Assembly: GCA_003116995.1 (NCBI GenBank)
Contig: BDSL01000013.1
Coordinates: 682,001 to 746,000 of the forward strand
Direction: 5' to 3'
DNA: 64,000 nucleotides
From: Yamagishiella unicocca
Lineage: Eukaryota > Chlorophyta > Chlorophyceae > Chlamydomonadales > Volvocaceae
Both the position numbers and the translations under genes were made by a program. Shown here piece by piece: positions 36,901 to 46,600 of the stretch (its first letter is position 1; every line of letters begins with the position of its first letter). Under the pieces are notes generated by a model that saw nothing but the letters and a program-made list of their open reading frames with translations, did not search any database and had not been told where the DNA came from.

Positions 36901-37295
36901 AGGCGCTACCCAAGGCCCTATCGGTGGCACACTCTGCCGCTTTGACACCTTACCAGCCAGCGCTGGAGCTCCGTTGCCGTTTGGCCCGAGAAGCAGGAAC
37001 GCGAGGTCGGGGATGTGGAAGTCGAAGTCATCCGAGGCGCTGGGGATTCTGTGCAAGAAGGCCGCCAGTGGCAATCGATATCAATTGATGGCACCATTTA
37101 GTAACCAGCTGCGTGGGAGGGACGCACCTCGGCAGCACCGGGCCTTGAGGCTACCGCTGCAGGCTCGCCCAACCGACCACGCGTGGCCTGCTAGCCCCCG
37201 GCAAGCTCCAGCTGACACTTTGCTCCGTGCGAGCATTCCGCTGCTGGTGGGCTGTGCCCTTACGCTCACAGCAACAAGTCAGTGTTGAAGCCCAT
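30975..37295 (-). CDS. Nudix-like hydrolase-fold protein of unknown substrate
   Basis: Six exons in transcript order: 37295-37270, 37048-36793, 35762-35667, 35003-34848, 31573-31496, 31109-30975. Phases are consistent and the product is 248 aa. Residues 155-169 (E-P-W-L-A-A-L-H-R-A-V-Q-E-E-L) match the Nudix helix pattern E-x7-R-E-U-x-E-E, except that the first Glu after Arg163 is Ala164; Glu167 and Glu168 are kept and the leading Gly is missing. The C-terminal part (SYPGLLTKYIFHRVKA) resembles Nudix-like proteins of plants and cyanobacteria in layout. I do not recognise a named orthologue. Metal-dependent hydrolysis may be weakened or lost by the Ala164 change. The first exon is only 26 nt (MGFNTDLL plus two bases) and is the least certain part; the other five are well supported. 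Introns 3-5 hold large minisatellites and repeat elements. The start lies 380 bp from the start of the divergent POL5 gene. Confidence 0.78.
31380..31430 (+). repeat. Dispersed repeat family 2 copy
   Basis: Variant copy: GCGCCAACTATCCTGTC followed by GCGTAAAACGGTTTTTAT. It lies in the last intron of the Nudix-like gene. Confidence 0.65.
31580..32285. repeat. 700-bp G-rich minisatellite in an intron
   Basis: Interleaved 6- and 12-bp units such as GGTCGGTGTGGG, GATCGGTTTGGG and GGTCGGTTTGGG. It fills part of intron 4 of the Nudix-like gene. On the minus strand it reads as Thr/Pro/His-rich frames that are not real genes. Confidence 0.95.
33163..33242 (+). repeat. Dispersed repeat family 1 copy
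   Basis: Begins CCCAAGTTCTCCAGCATGCA and ends CATCCACGGGTCTTCCTCG. It lies in intron 4 of the Nudix-like gene. Confidence 0.75.
33301..33362 (+). repeat. Dispersed repeat family 2 copy
   Basis: GCCACTATCCTTTCC followed by CGTGTCAACGGTTTATTTTC and ACGCCACC. Confidence 0.65.
33415..33735. repeat. Polypyrimidine array (CCCCCGCTCCCCT)n
   Basis: About 320 bp of CCCCCGCTCCCCT units, with irregular slippage. It lies in intron 4 of the Nudix-like gene. Similar shorter stretches occur at 33893-33950 and 34770-34840. Confidence 0.95.
33727..34106. repeat. Tandem duplication of about 160 bp
   Basis: A block from CCCGGTATCCCGTCTCC to GTCTCCCCGTACATCC occurs at about 33727-33890 and again, almost unchanged, 223 bp later. 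Both copies end with GTACGCCGCC repeats. The second copy is continuous with mobile element copy A. Confidence 0.85.
33952..34775 (+). mobile_element. Dispersed 820-bp element, copy A
   Basis: Nearly identical, in reverse orientation, to 42105-42938. It runs from the GGTATCCCGTCTCCTCG block through a GTACATCCGTCCTCCCC segment to a right end that is a family 1 repeat (ATCCACGGGTTTCCCTCGAA). No protein is recognised in it. Short family 1 copies elsewhere look like truncated versions sharing this right end, as with 5'-truncated retroelements. Confidence 0.8.
35278..35352. repeat. (TTGGGG)n array
   Basis: About twelve consecutive TTGGGG hexamers in intron 3 of the Nudix-like gene, then GGTAGGGTAGGGTGG. 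It could form a G-quadruplex. The unit matches a ciliate-type telomere repeat, not the TTTTAGGG type seen elsewhere here, so it is probably just a microsatellite. Confidence 0.9.
36321..36360 (+). repeat. Truncated dispersed repeat family 1 copy
   Basis: Only the right end remains: GGTTTTTTCCCGCATCCACG followed by GGTCTTCCTCGAA. It lies in intron 2 of the Nudix-like gene. Confidence 0.7.
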
Positions 37296-37674
37296 CCTGA
37301 ACAGAGGACTGGCTGCTGCGCAACAGCAATAATACGAGTATAATACGTGATATGAAGTATTATGAAACGATGAAAGGTAAAGCAGCGACTCAGGACAGGT
37401 GTTACGAACTGGACGGGTGAAAAGTCATGCGGTCTAGGTCCAGGCTTACATTCACTGTCACTGTTGGGTGAAGCTCGGTTTCCTATTTATTACCAAATGT
37501 TGTCCTATGTGTGGCGACAGGAGAAGCCCGAGCCATCGTCGCTTATGCTCGTACAGTATACCAGTACGGCCTGAATGCAAATGTTCAGGGCCGAAGATTA
37601 GCGTGTACCGAATGCCAACATACTTTAACGTCAGACGGATGCCTCCTGTGTAACGGTGCTGCGCTTTTTTAATT
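37296..37674. promoter_or_regulatory. Shared divergent promoter interval, Nudix-like gene / POL5
   Basis: Only 379 bp separate the two inferred start codons, which point away from each other, so this must hold both core promoters unless a 5' exon was missed. It is more AT-rich than its flanks (around 37320-37380 and 37620-37674). I see no clear TATA box. Confidence 0.5.
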
Positions 37675-40600
37675 ATGGCGACCGATAAGGAACCGGCTAG
37701 CGGCGGCGATGAAGCAAACGGGAATCATGACGCTGCCAACGCCCTCACTACGAGCCAAGCAGTGAGTCCTGCAAGCGTGTCCGCTTCGTGTTTCGGTAAA
37801 TGTGTTCGCAAGTCGAGTGATATTGTGAAATCTTCACCCGCGCTGCCGATATGACGCAAATTGACGGTATTTTTGGTCGACAGGTCCTTCAATACTTCTG
37901 GGACTTGGCGTCGTATGATGAGGTGCGCGGCGGCCAGTCGGCGTGGCGGCGGCAGCCTTGCTTAACAGTCGCCCAGATGCAGAACGTGTTGCGTTACCCT
38001 ACACAATATCGCGTCTGTCCCTTTGGACGGATAATGCCCTTTGCGTTGCCAACCGTGCGCTGAGCTACCGACCATGTCTGATTCGCAGGTCGTCCGCGTG
38101 GCAGCGGCTCGGGGACTCGTCAAGGACCTGGCGGAAGACCAGGCCAAGCACCTGACAACACTTGGGAAGGATACCGAAACCGCACCGGAGGATGGCGTTC
38201 CGAAAATCAAGCTCCTGGAGTACCATCTCCGCCGCTGCTCGCCCACCCTGGTACGACAAACTCCTCCGGGGCTTGGGCCGAAACAACCAGCCCCCCAACA
38301 TGGCTCCATGGCGGCTCCTGACTACCCCTTTTCAGTCCTAGTTACAGCCCAGCCTAGCTCTCAGCCGCCTCCTCACCCCTAGACGCCGGGCATCGCACAG
38401 TCAAACGCACAGTCAAACGGTCAAACGTCCCTGCCCGCACACGCGTCACCATCTGAAGCCCACGCCGGGCCAAACTCGCCATGCGGCTTTACCTACTTTG
38501 CATCCACTCAGCCGCCGCTGCGGCTGCGGCGGCGGCGGCTGCTGCTACTGCGACTGCTGCTGCGACTGCTGCTGCAACTGCTGCTGCGGCGGCGGCGGCG
38601 GCGGCGCTAAGAACGTCGTGGCTATGTATCCGGGATGGGGCTTCGCTGAGCTACAGGCGGCTGCGGCAGCAGCCGCAGTTGGAGCCAGCGGCAACCAGCT
38701 TGCGACTATGCCCCTCTGACCCACTGACCCACAAACTCGCTACCCTCTCTCTCCCCCCTCCCTCCCCCCTCCCAGGTGTACACGCTGCGCCGCCTGGTCC
38801 GCGGTCTGGGCTCCTCCCGCCAGGCCGCCCGGCAGGGTTACGCCACCGCACTGGCGGGGCTGCTGGCGGCGGCTGGACGCAGCATCAGCGCCGCGGGAGT
38901 GCTGGTGCTCATGGACGTGTGCAACGACGGGCCGGTCAAGGGAGGGGTGAGTGGGTTCCGGAGCGCGAGCCCCGCACACCTACCCCCACCCCCCCGCCTC
39001 TTTAAGCACTCACACACACACACACATACACACGCACGCGCCCCGCGGGGGGAAAGGGACGGGCCAGTGGTGCCCCCCCCCTCTGCACGCGCAAGGTGTC
39101 ATTGACGGGCAACCTCTCCTCTCTCAGCGCACCCCCACACACCCTCCCTGGACCCCTCCCTTCCTCCCTCGCCTCCCCCTCCCTTCCAATACCCGCCCCT
39201 TCCCCTCCACACACGAACCGCGTCGCCGCCAGGACGCCAAGGACACGCTGCTGGGCCGGCTGTTCGGCTTCGGCGCGCTGCTGCGCTCGGGCCTTCCCCT
39301 GGACCCCGCCGTCACCTCCGCGGTGTTCAACGGCCTGCTGGACTGCGGACACCGCAAGTCGTTCCTGAGGGAGTCCGCGGCGGCGGTGGCGCTGGAGGCG
39401 GCGGCGCGGCTCGACGAGGCGGGCCTGGCGCCGCTGGTGGCGGCGGGGCAGCCGCTGGCGGCGATGCTGGCGGCGCCGCCGGCGGAGGCGACGCCGGAGG
39501 TGCGCGTTGCTCGGGGGTTGGCGCGAAGTCCGGGTGTACACACACACCGTTGTCGATGTCGTACAGGTGTAGGGTAGGCGTTAAGAGGGTTAATGGGATG
39601 TACGGCATCGTCTGCTTGTCCAGCACACACCTCCCCCATCATCCGCTCCGCGCGACCCGCTTCTTCTTCCCCTCCCCTCCCCTCCCCTCCCCTCCCCTCC
39701 CCTCCCCTCCCCTCCCCTCCCCTCCCCTCCCCTCCCCATGCGCCCACTATCCTGTCGTTTTCGTGTCAACGGTTTTCACGTCACTTCCCTCGGAAACAAT
39801 ACACCCCGTGCGCGCAGGCCATGCTCCTGGCGCTGGTGCTGTGGCCCAAGCTGCCAGCCAGCGCGGTGCGCAGCTGCCGCCTGCTGCCGCCCAACACCCC
39901 GCCGCCGCCTGCGGAGCTCTTTGCGCCCAGCTCGCAGGCGCCCTCGCCCGCCACCGCCGCCGCCGCGGCCGCCACCGCCGCCGGGCTGTTCAGCCGGGAC
40001 CACCTGGCGGTGCTGCGACCCGTGCTGCTGGCCACCTCCGCCAGCCACCCCCGCATGCACACGCTCTGGCAGTACCTCCTGCCGCTGCTACTGCCGGGCT
40101 TCCGGCCCCATCGCAACATGGATCTGGAGGTGACGGCCGCGGCAGCGGCCGCGGCGGAGGCGGAGCCGCCGCCGCCGGCGGCGGAGCCGCCGGCGGCAGC
40201 CGGCGGGAAGAAGGCCGCCAAGGCGGCTGCAAAGGCCGCCAAGGCAGTCGTGGCGGCAGCCAAGTCGGCGGAGGGGAAGAGCGCTGTGAGCACGCCGCTG
40301 CTGGAGGCGTTTTGGTGTGTGGTGGTGGAGGCGGGGATGATGGACAGCAGCCACGAGCGGCGCTCCCTGGGCTTCCAGCTGTTCAGCCGCGTGCTGCCGC
40401 ACCTGCAGCCGGAGCACGTGGCGGTGGTGTTCTCGCCGGACTTCACGCGCACCCTCACCAACAGCGTGAAGCGGAAGGACGCCTACCTGCACGCGAGCGC
40501 GAAGAAGCTGCTGGTGAGCAGAGCGGAGGGGGGGGCGAGAGGGGGCGGAGGGGGGCGAAAGGGGGCGGGAGTGGGCGGAGGGGGGGCGGGAGTGGGGGGT

Positions 40601-43600
40601 GGGGTGGGCGGAGGGGGGCAAAAGGGGGGCGGGAGGGGGCCGGAGTACCTGGGAAACACGTTGAACGTCAAAGGATAAAGGGGAGGAGTAAGGGAAGGAC
40701 TGGTTATAGTACGTTTTGAAGGGATGGGGGAGCGGCTGGGACTGTGGTTGGGAGGGGGGGCGGGTTGCTATACCGGTGGAAGGAGCGAGAGAGGGCAAGG
40801 CGGCAGGGAAGGAGCTGGGTGGTCTACTTTCCGGGTGCGGCGTGGGGGGTGGGGGGGAGAAGGGGTTGAACGGTTCATTGGTTGTGGGTTTGGAGGGCTG
40901 GGGGGCTGGGGGGCTGGGGAGACGGATCCGTTCGCTCGGAGGAAGGAGGTCCGGGTCCGACGAGCAGCGGCTGGCGGAAAGCGCTGTTGTCGACTGGTTG
41001 CCGTCCAGGGACCTGGCTTCATGGGCGCAAGCGAGTGTGGTGGGTATGGGGTGATGGCATCGAGCGACTCGTCCCTGGGTCCCCAAGTCATTTGAAGCCC
41101 CTCGCGTCGCCGGTTTGGGAAGGCGGCGAAATGGCTGCTGGCGACGCTTAGGCTGGCGACGGGTAACTGACGTGCAACTGCCTGCTGCGCCCTCTGCCCC
41201 CTCCCCCATCCTCGCTGTCCGCCGACCATGCGCCCACTATCTTGTCGTTTTCGTGTCACCGGTTTTCACGCCACCCCCCCTGCAGGACGGCATCTCGGCC
41301 TTCCTGGAGCGCAGCAACACAGTGGACGGGAGCGTCAAGATGGCGGTGGCGGCGGCGCTGCAGCGGCTCGGCGGCATGGCGCCCAAGGAGCTGGCGGCGG
41401 GCAAGCTGACGCAGAAGCTCGTACAGGTGAGTGCGTGTTGCCGTACATGGGGCGTACACCGCGCGCATCGTGGGGTTGGCGCAGTAACCGGTTCTTTTCC
41501 TTTTCTGTAAACACCCCGCCCCACAAACACACACACACACATACACACACAACACCGCGCTACCCCGCCAACCCCCGCTACTACCCGTTTCCCCCGCGCA
41601 CCCCCACCGCACCGAGCGCCTGTTCCACCGCACCTCCTCTCCCTCCCCGCCCCCCCTTCCCGTCCGTGTGTGGCCGGCCACCCTAGTCCAGTAGCATGCG
41701 CGCGCGTCCCGGTGTCCGAAGGCTATGCACCCACTACATTTCCCCAGCCGAGTTACCGGTTCTTTTATTGTAACCCCCCCTTCCCTCCGGCCCTCCCCCG
41801 CCTCAGGGCCTGGACGCCGCTGGCGTACACCGCTACGTGGGGGCCCTCATGGAGTCCTTCCTGGCGGGGGCGCCGCCGCTGCAGCCGGGCGACGGGCGGG
41901 GGGCGGCGGCGGCCAACGGCCACTCGGCCAGCGGCGGCGGGAAGGAGGGCGAGGAGCAGGACGCGGAGCAGGTGGGGGGCAGCCCCGTGGGCCGGTTGGG
42001 TGTTTTTTGGGAGGCAGCAACGCGGGGGCGGGGCGGCCGAGGCGGCCGTGCGGCGGTTAGTTGGTTGGAGGGGGGCTGGGAGGCAGCTGTTCCTCGTTAC
42101 GGGGGTTCGAGGGAAACCCGTGGATGTCCGAAAAAAATCGTTTAAAACAGAAGTTTTGAGATGCATGCGGGAGAACTGGGTTGGGGATACGAAAGCCGAA
42201 GGTCGTAATATGACCTTTGGCGGCTAAGCTATATCGGCTACGGCGAGACGAAAGGAAGCGAGGACCCCGCGCGACGCACGTAAACTTTTCGCAGAACCGG
42301 TTTTGGGCGCTAGCAGGAGAACTGTGGGAGTTGGTGCGCTATGGGAGAGCGGACATCGCGGTCCGGTCCCAGTCCCAGTCCTAGTCGGAGTCCCAGTCCC
42401 GACCCGCCCGAATACCGACCAGATGCGTGAGGAAGCCGGTCATTACCAGAGAAGGTCCGCAGTCGTCCAGGAGAGGAGGCCGAAGCCGCGCCGCGCCGCC
42501 ATGGGGGACGCGAAAGCCCAGACGCAGGTCCCGACGCCCGCAGACAAGAAACGCAACGACTAGCAAAAACCTACCAGAACAGAGGCCCAACCCAGCGGCG
42601 GAACTCACCTGACCAGGGCCCAGAGCGGGTGGGGAAGGCGGTCGACGCGAAGCATGCGGGCAAGGGGCAGCAGGGGGCGTTAGGAACAACATCCAGGCGC
42701 GGAGCGGGTGGACAGGGGTCAAAGCAACGAAGAGGCCCCAGCGGCGCGGCGAAAGAGGCGGAGGCAGGAAAGGGGAGGACGGATATACGGGGAGACGGGG
42801 ACGCGGGCTAGTACGGCGGCGTACGGCGTTGTACGGCGGAGGCCTGTATGACGGAGGGAGGAAGTGAGAAAATATGGGGCGTGAAGGTGCGGGACAGGGG
42901 GGCAAGGCTAGCAGGCGAGGAGACGGGATACCGGGGGGAGGCAGTGCGCGGTCCGGGCTGGTCGGATCCCCACAGCACTGCCACAGCGAGGACGGCGCCG
43001 CCACAGTGCGACGCCGGCGGCGAGGGACGCGGGGGAGAGCGGCGGTCCGAGCGGGGAGGGGGAGAAGGGGCTGTGGGAGGAGACAGTGTGCGAATGGCGG
43101 GTGCGCGGGTGGGCGAAGGGGCGGGGGGGGGCGGAGAGCGTGGCGTCGGGAACAGTTTCCTAGGGGTGTTTCGGTCGCGGTTGGGGGGGTGTTGGGGGCG
43201 TGGAGGGGGCGGAGGGGCTAGCGCGGGATGAGGTGCGGAGGGAGGGAGGGGGCGCGGAGGGAGGCCGGCGGCGTATTACAAGTGCGGGGTACGCTGGGGC
43301 GACGGCGGCGGGCGCGGGCCGCCGGGACGGCGGCGGGGCGCCGGGGCTGGGTGCTGCGGCTGCGGTGGCTGCTGGACGCTGGGGGTGGGTGCTGTGGCTG
43401 CTGGACGCCGGGGCTGGGTGCTGCGGCTGCTGTGGCTGCTGGACGCCGGGGATGGGTGCTGCGGCTGCTGTGGCTGCTGGACGCCGGGGCTGGGTGCTGC
43501 GGCTGCTGTGGCTGCTGGACGCCGGGGCCGGCAGGGGGGTCTGGGGCTGCTGGCTGGCCCGACGAGGTGTGGGCCCCGCCGCTGGTGGGCGCAGCGGCGG

Positions 43601-46600
43601 TCAGGTAGAGCGGAGCCGGCGGAGCGAGAGCGCGACGGGGCGGGCAGGGAGGGCAAAGGCGGCGTAAACCACGCCCACAGGGTCAGGCTGGGCCAGCAGC
43701 TGATCCTGAGCAGGCTGGCCAATGAAAGCCAGACGCTCGGCCAGGAGAGCGGTGAGGGCCGCCGGTTGTTGGAGCGGGTCGCCGCGAAGGATCCGGGAGA
43801 TCCGCTGAGTTTGTGTAGGCCAGTTGCTGCGGAAAGCGGAGGTTGTGAGCGCGAGCGCACTCGCGACTTGGACGGCATGGTCGTCGGGATGCGGGTCCGG
43901 AAGCGCTTGCATATGCGACGGCCGGGGACGCGTGGTGCAAACTAAAACCTAGAGTGCTTGCAATATGGTTTGATTTGAGGAAACGGGAGCGCCGGGGCGT
44001 AAGGTGCGGCGCGCGCGCGTACGGCTGGACGGCCCGATGAGAAGAACGGAGACTGTGGCACAAGAGTACCACAGCAAAGACACACACCCCACCCCACCCC
44101 TCGTTACGGGGGTGGGGTGGGGTCCCGATGAGAAGAACGGAGACTGTGGCACAAGAGTACCACAGCAAAGACACACACCCCACCCCACCCCTCGTTACGG
44201 GGGTGGGGTGGGGTCCCAGCCGGCCTTTTGGAGGGCGGGCGAGCGGCACTGCTCGGAGGTCACTTGAAGGTCCTGACTCGCTCGAGCACACGCCAGCCTG
44301 CCGCTGCGTCGCGGACACGTACCCCAACCGCCCCCCGCCTGCTGGCTCCCAACTGCCCAACAACTGCCCAACTGCCCTCCCCCCCAACCCACCACCACCA
44401 GCTGGCTGCTGAGCGGCGGGGTCAGTGCCTCGAGCAGCTGCTGACGGCGCTACGCTTCCCAGATGCCGGCGACCAGGACAGCTGCTCGGGGCTGCACTTC
44501 CTGGCGCTGCACGCCTTCGCGCAAGTCAAGGGGGCCAAGGTGAGCGGGGGGGAGAGGGGGGGTACGGGTGCTTGCGGTGTGTGGTTCATATATTAGGGAT
44601 CTTCGACCGACGCCGTTGCAACGCGGCGGGACTTGGCGTGTTGTCAAGGGGCAACGGTCACCCAGCGAGCCAGCCGGCCAGCTAGCCAACCCCGCCACTT
44701 GCCCGCTTGTCCATGTAAAAGAAAACCCACGCGAGCCCCGTCCCTCTCCTTATCCTCGCGCGGCACAGGCCGCGAAGTCCAAACTGCCCGAGGTGCAAGC
44801 CGCAGCCGCACACCTCACCACCCCCCTGGCGCCGGCCACACGGGCCGTGTGCGCCAGCCGCCTGGTGACGCTCCTCGCGCATCTCAGCCACTCGGCGCAG
44901 GGTAAGATGCGGGCGGCGCAGCAGCAGCAGCAGCAGCGGAAGGGCAAGGAGGAGGCGGAGGAGGCTCAGCCGGCGGCCAAGAAACGCAAGACCGCGGCGG
45001 CGGCGGCGACGCCGGCGACGCCGGTAGCGCCCGCCGCGACGCCGCCGGCTTCCGCCGTACACCAGCACCTGCACGACACCCTGTCGTACATCCGCAAGGC
45101 CCTCAAGGCGCCGGGCGTGTCGCCGGCGGCGGAGCTGGGCGAGGCCGGGGACACTTCGCTGCAGCTGCTGGCGGCCGTGGAGACGGCGGCGCTGGAGCGG
45201 CTAGCGCAGCTCGAGCAGGCGCCGCCGCCGCAGGCGGCGGCGGCGGCGGCGGGGACGGCGGCGGCGGCGGGTTCTGATGGCGGCTCGGGGCCTGCCGCTT
45301 CGCGGCTTCGGTCCCTGGCGGCGCTGGTGGGCTACCTGCAGCTGCACCTCCTGGCTGATCCGGAGGGCTTCGAGATGGACCTGCCGCTCAGCCTGCGCCG
45401 CGTGGCGGTGGAGGGGCTGGGGCTGGAGGGGCTGCCGGAGGTGCAGGAGGAGGGAGCGGAGGAGGAGGGAGCGGAGGGGGACAAGGGTGCGTGGGGCTGG
45501 GGCTGCGGGGTGTGCTGGGTGTGTGTTTTAAAAATGCGTGTGGGGTGTGTGTGTGGGTGGGGGTGGGGGTGTGTGTGGAGAGGGTGGGGAGTAGTGAGGA
45601 GAAGACCCGGGGGAGGGTTTCGAGGAAGGCCCGTGGATGCAAGGGGAGGGGGTGAGATGGGGTGGGGTTTTGAAAACCGTTTTACGCGACGGGACAGGAT
45701 AGTTGGCGAAGAGGGGTTGGGGGGACAGAAAAGAACCGTTGAGAGAGGAAGGGGGGGGAGGACTGGACGGGCGCTTTCCCTTATCAGCGCCGGGAGATCT
45801 TGGAGGACCTGGAGTCGAAGCCCGGGGCAAGGGAGTGGAGAAGGGTGTGGGGGGGGGGATGCCGGGAGGCGGGAGCCTCGTCACTGTGCTGGTGAGGTGG
45901 TGGTAGAAGCCAATACACACAAAACAACACGCCACTCCCCGCCCTCGATTCCTCGAGCCGGTCGCCGCCAGCTGGGCGCCAGTTTGTGTTTGTGCCCCCA
46001 CCCTCCACCGTCGACGGGAAGGCCTCCAACCCATCCCGCGCTCCGCTCCAGCAGCGCGGCCCCTTCACCGAGCCCATCTCCTCCCCAAAGAACGCCCTGC
46101 CCTCCGCGTTTCTCGCGTACCCCGCCCCCCCCCCCCTTGGAGGGGCGGGGTACCCAGTTCTCCAGCATGCATCTCAAAACTTCTGTTTTTAAACGTTTTT
46201 TTCGGGCATCCACGGGTCTCCCTCGAACCCCCCTGGAGCGTCTCACGAGCCTCCCTGGAGTGTCCCGGCAGCGTGCCGGCCCCTTTTTTTCTCTCCTCCT
46301 CGCACTCACGTGAAGCGCCCCTTCCCCCATCCCCCGCAGCCGGTGCGTCCTCCTCCTGGAGCGATGTGCTGGTGGATGTGATGCTGGCGCTCATGGCCCG
46401 ACCCGGCGGGTCGGTGCCCATCGCTCCGCTCCGTGAGGCGGGCGAGTCGCTCTGGCGGCAGTGCTGCGAGGGGCTGAGCGGCGAGGGGCTGGCGGACATC
46501 GTGAGGGTGGTGGCGGCGGGCGGCAAGGGAGCTGGCCAGGACGCTGCCGGGCTGTTCGAGAGCGACGAGGAGGAGGAGAGCGAGGAGGAGGAGGGCTCGG

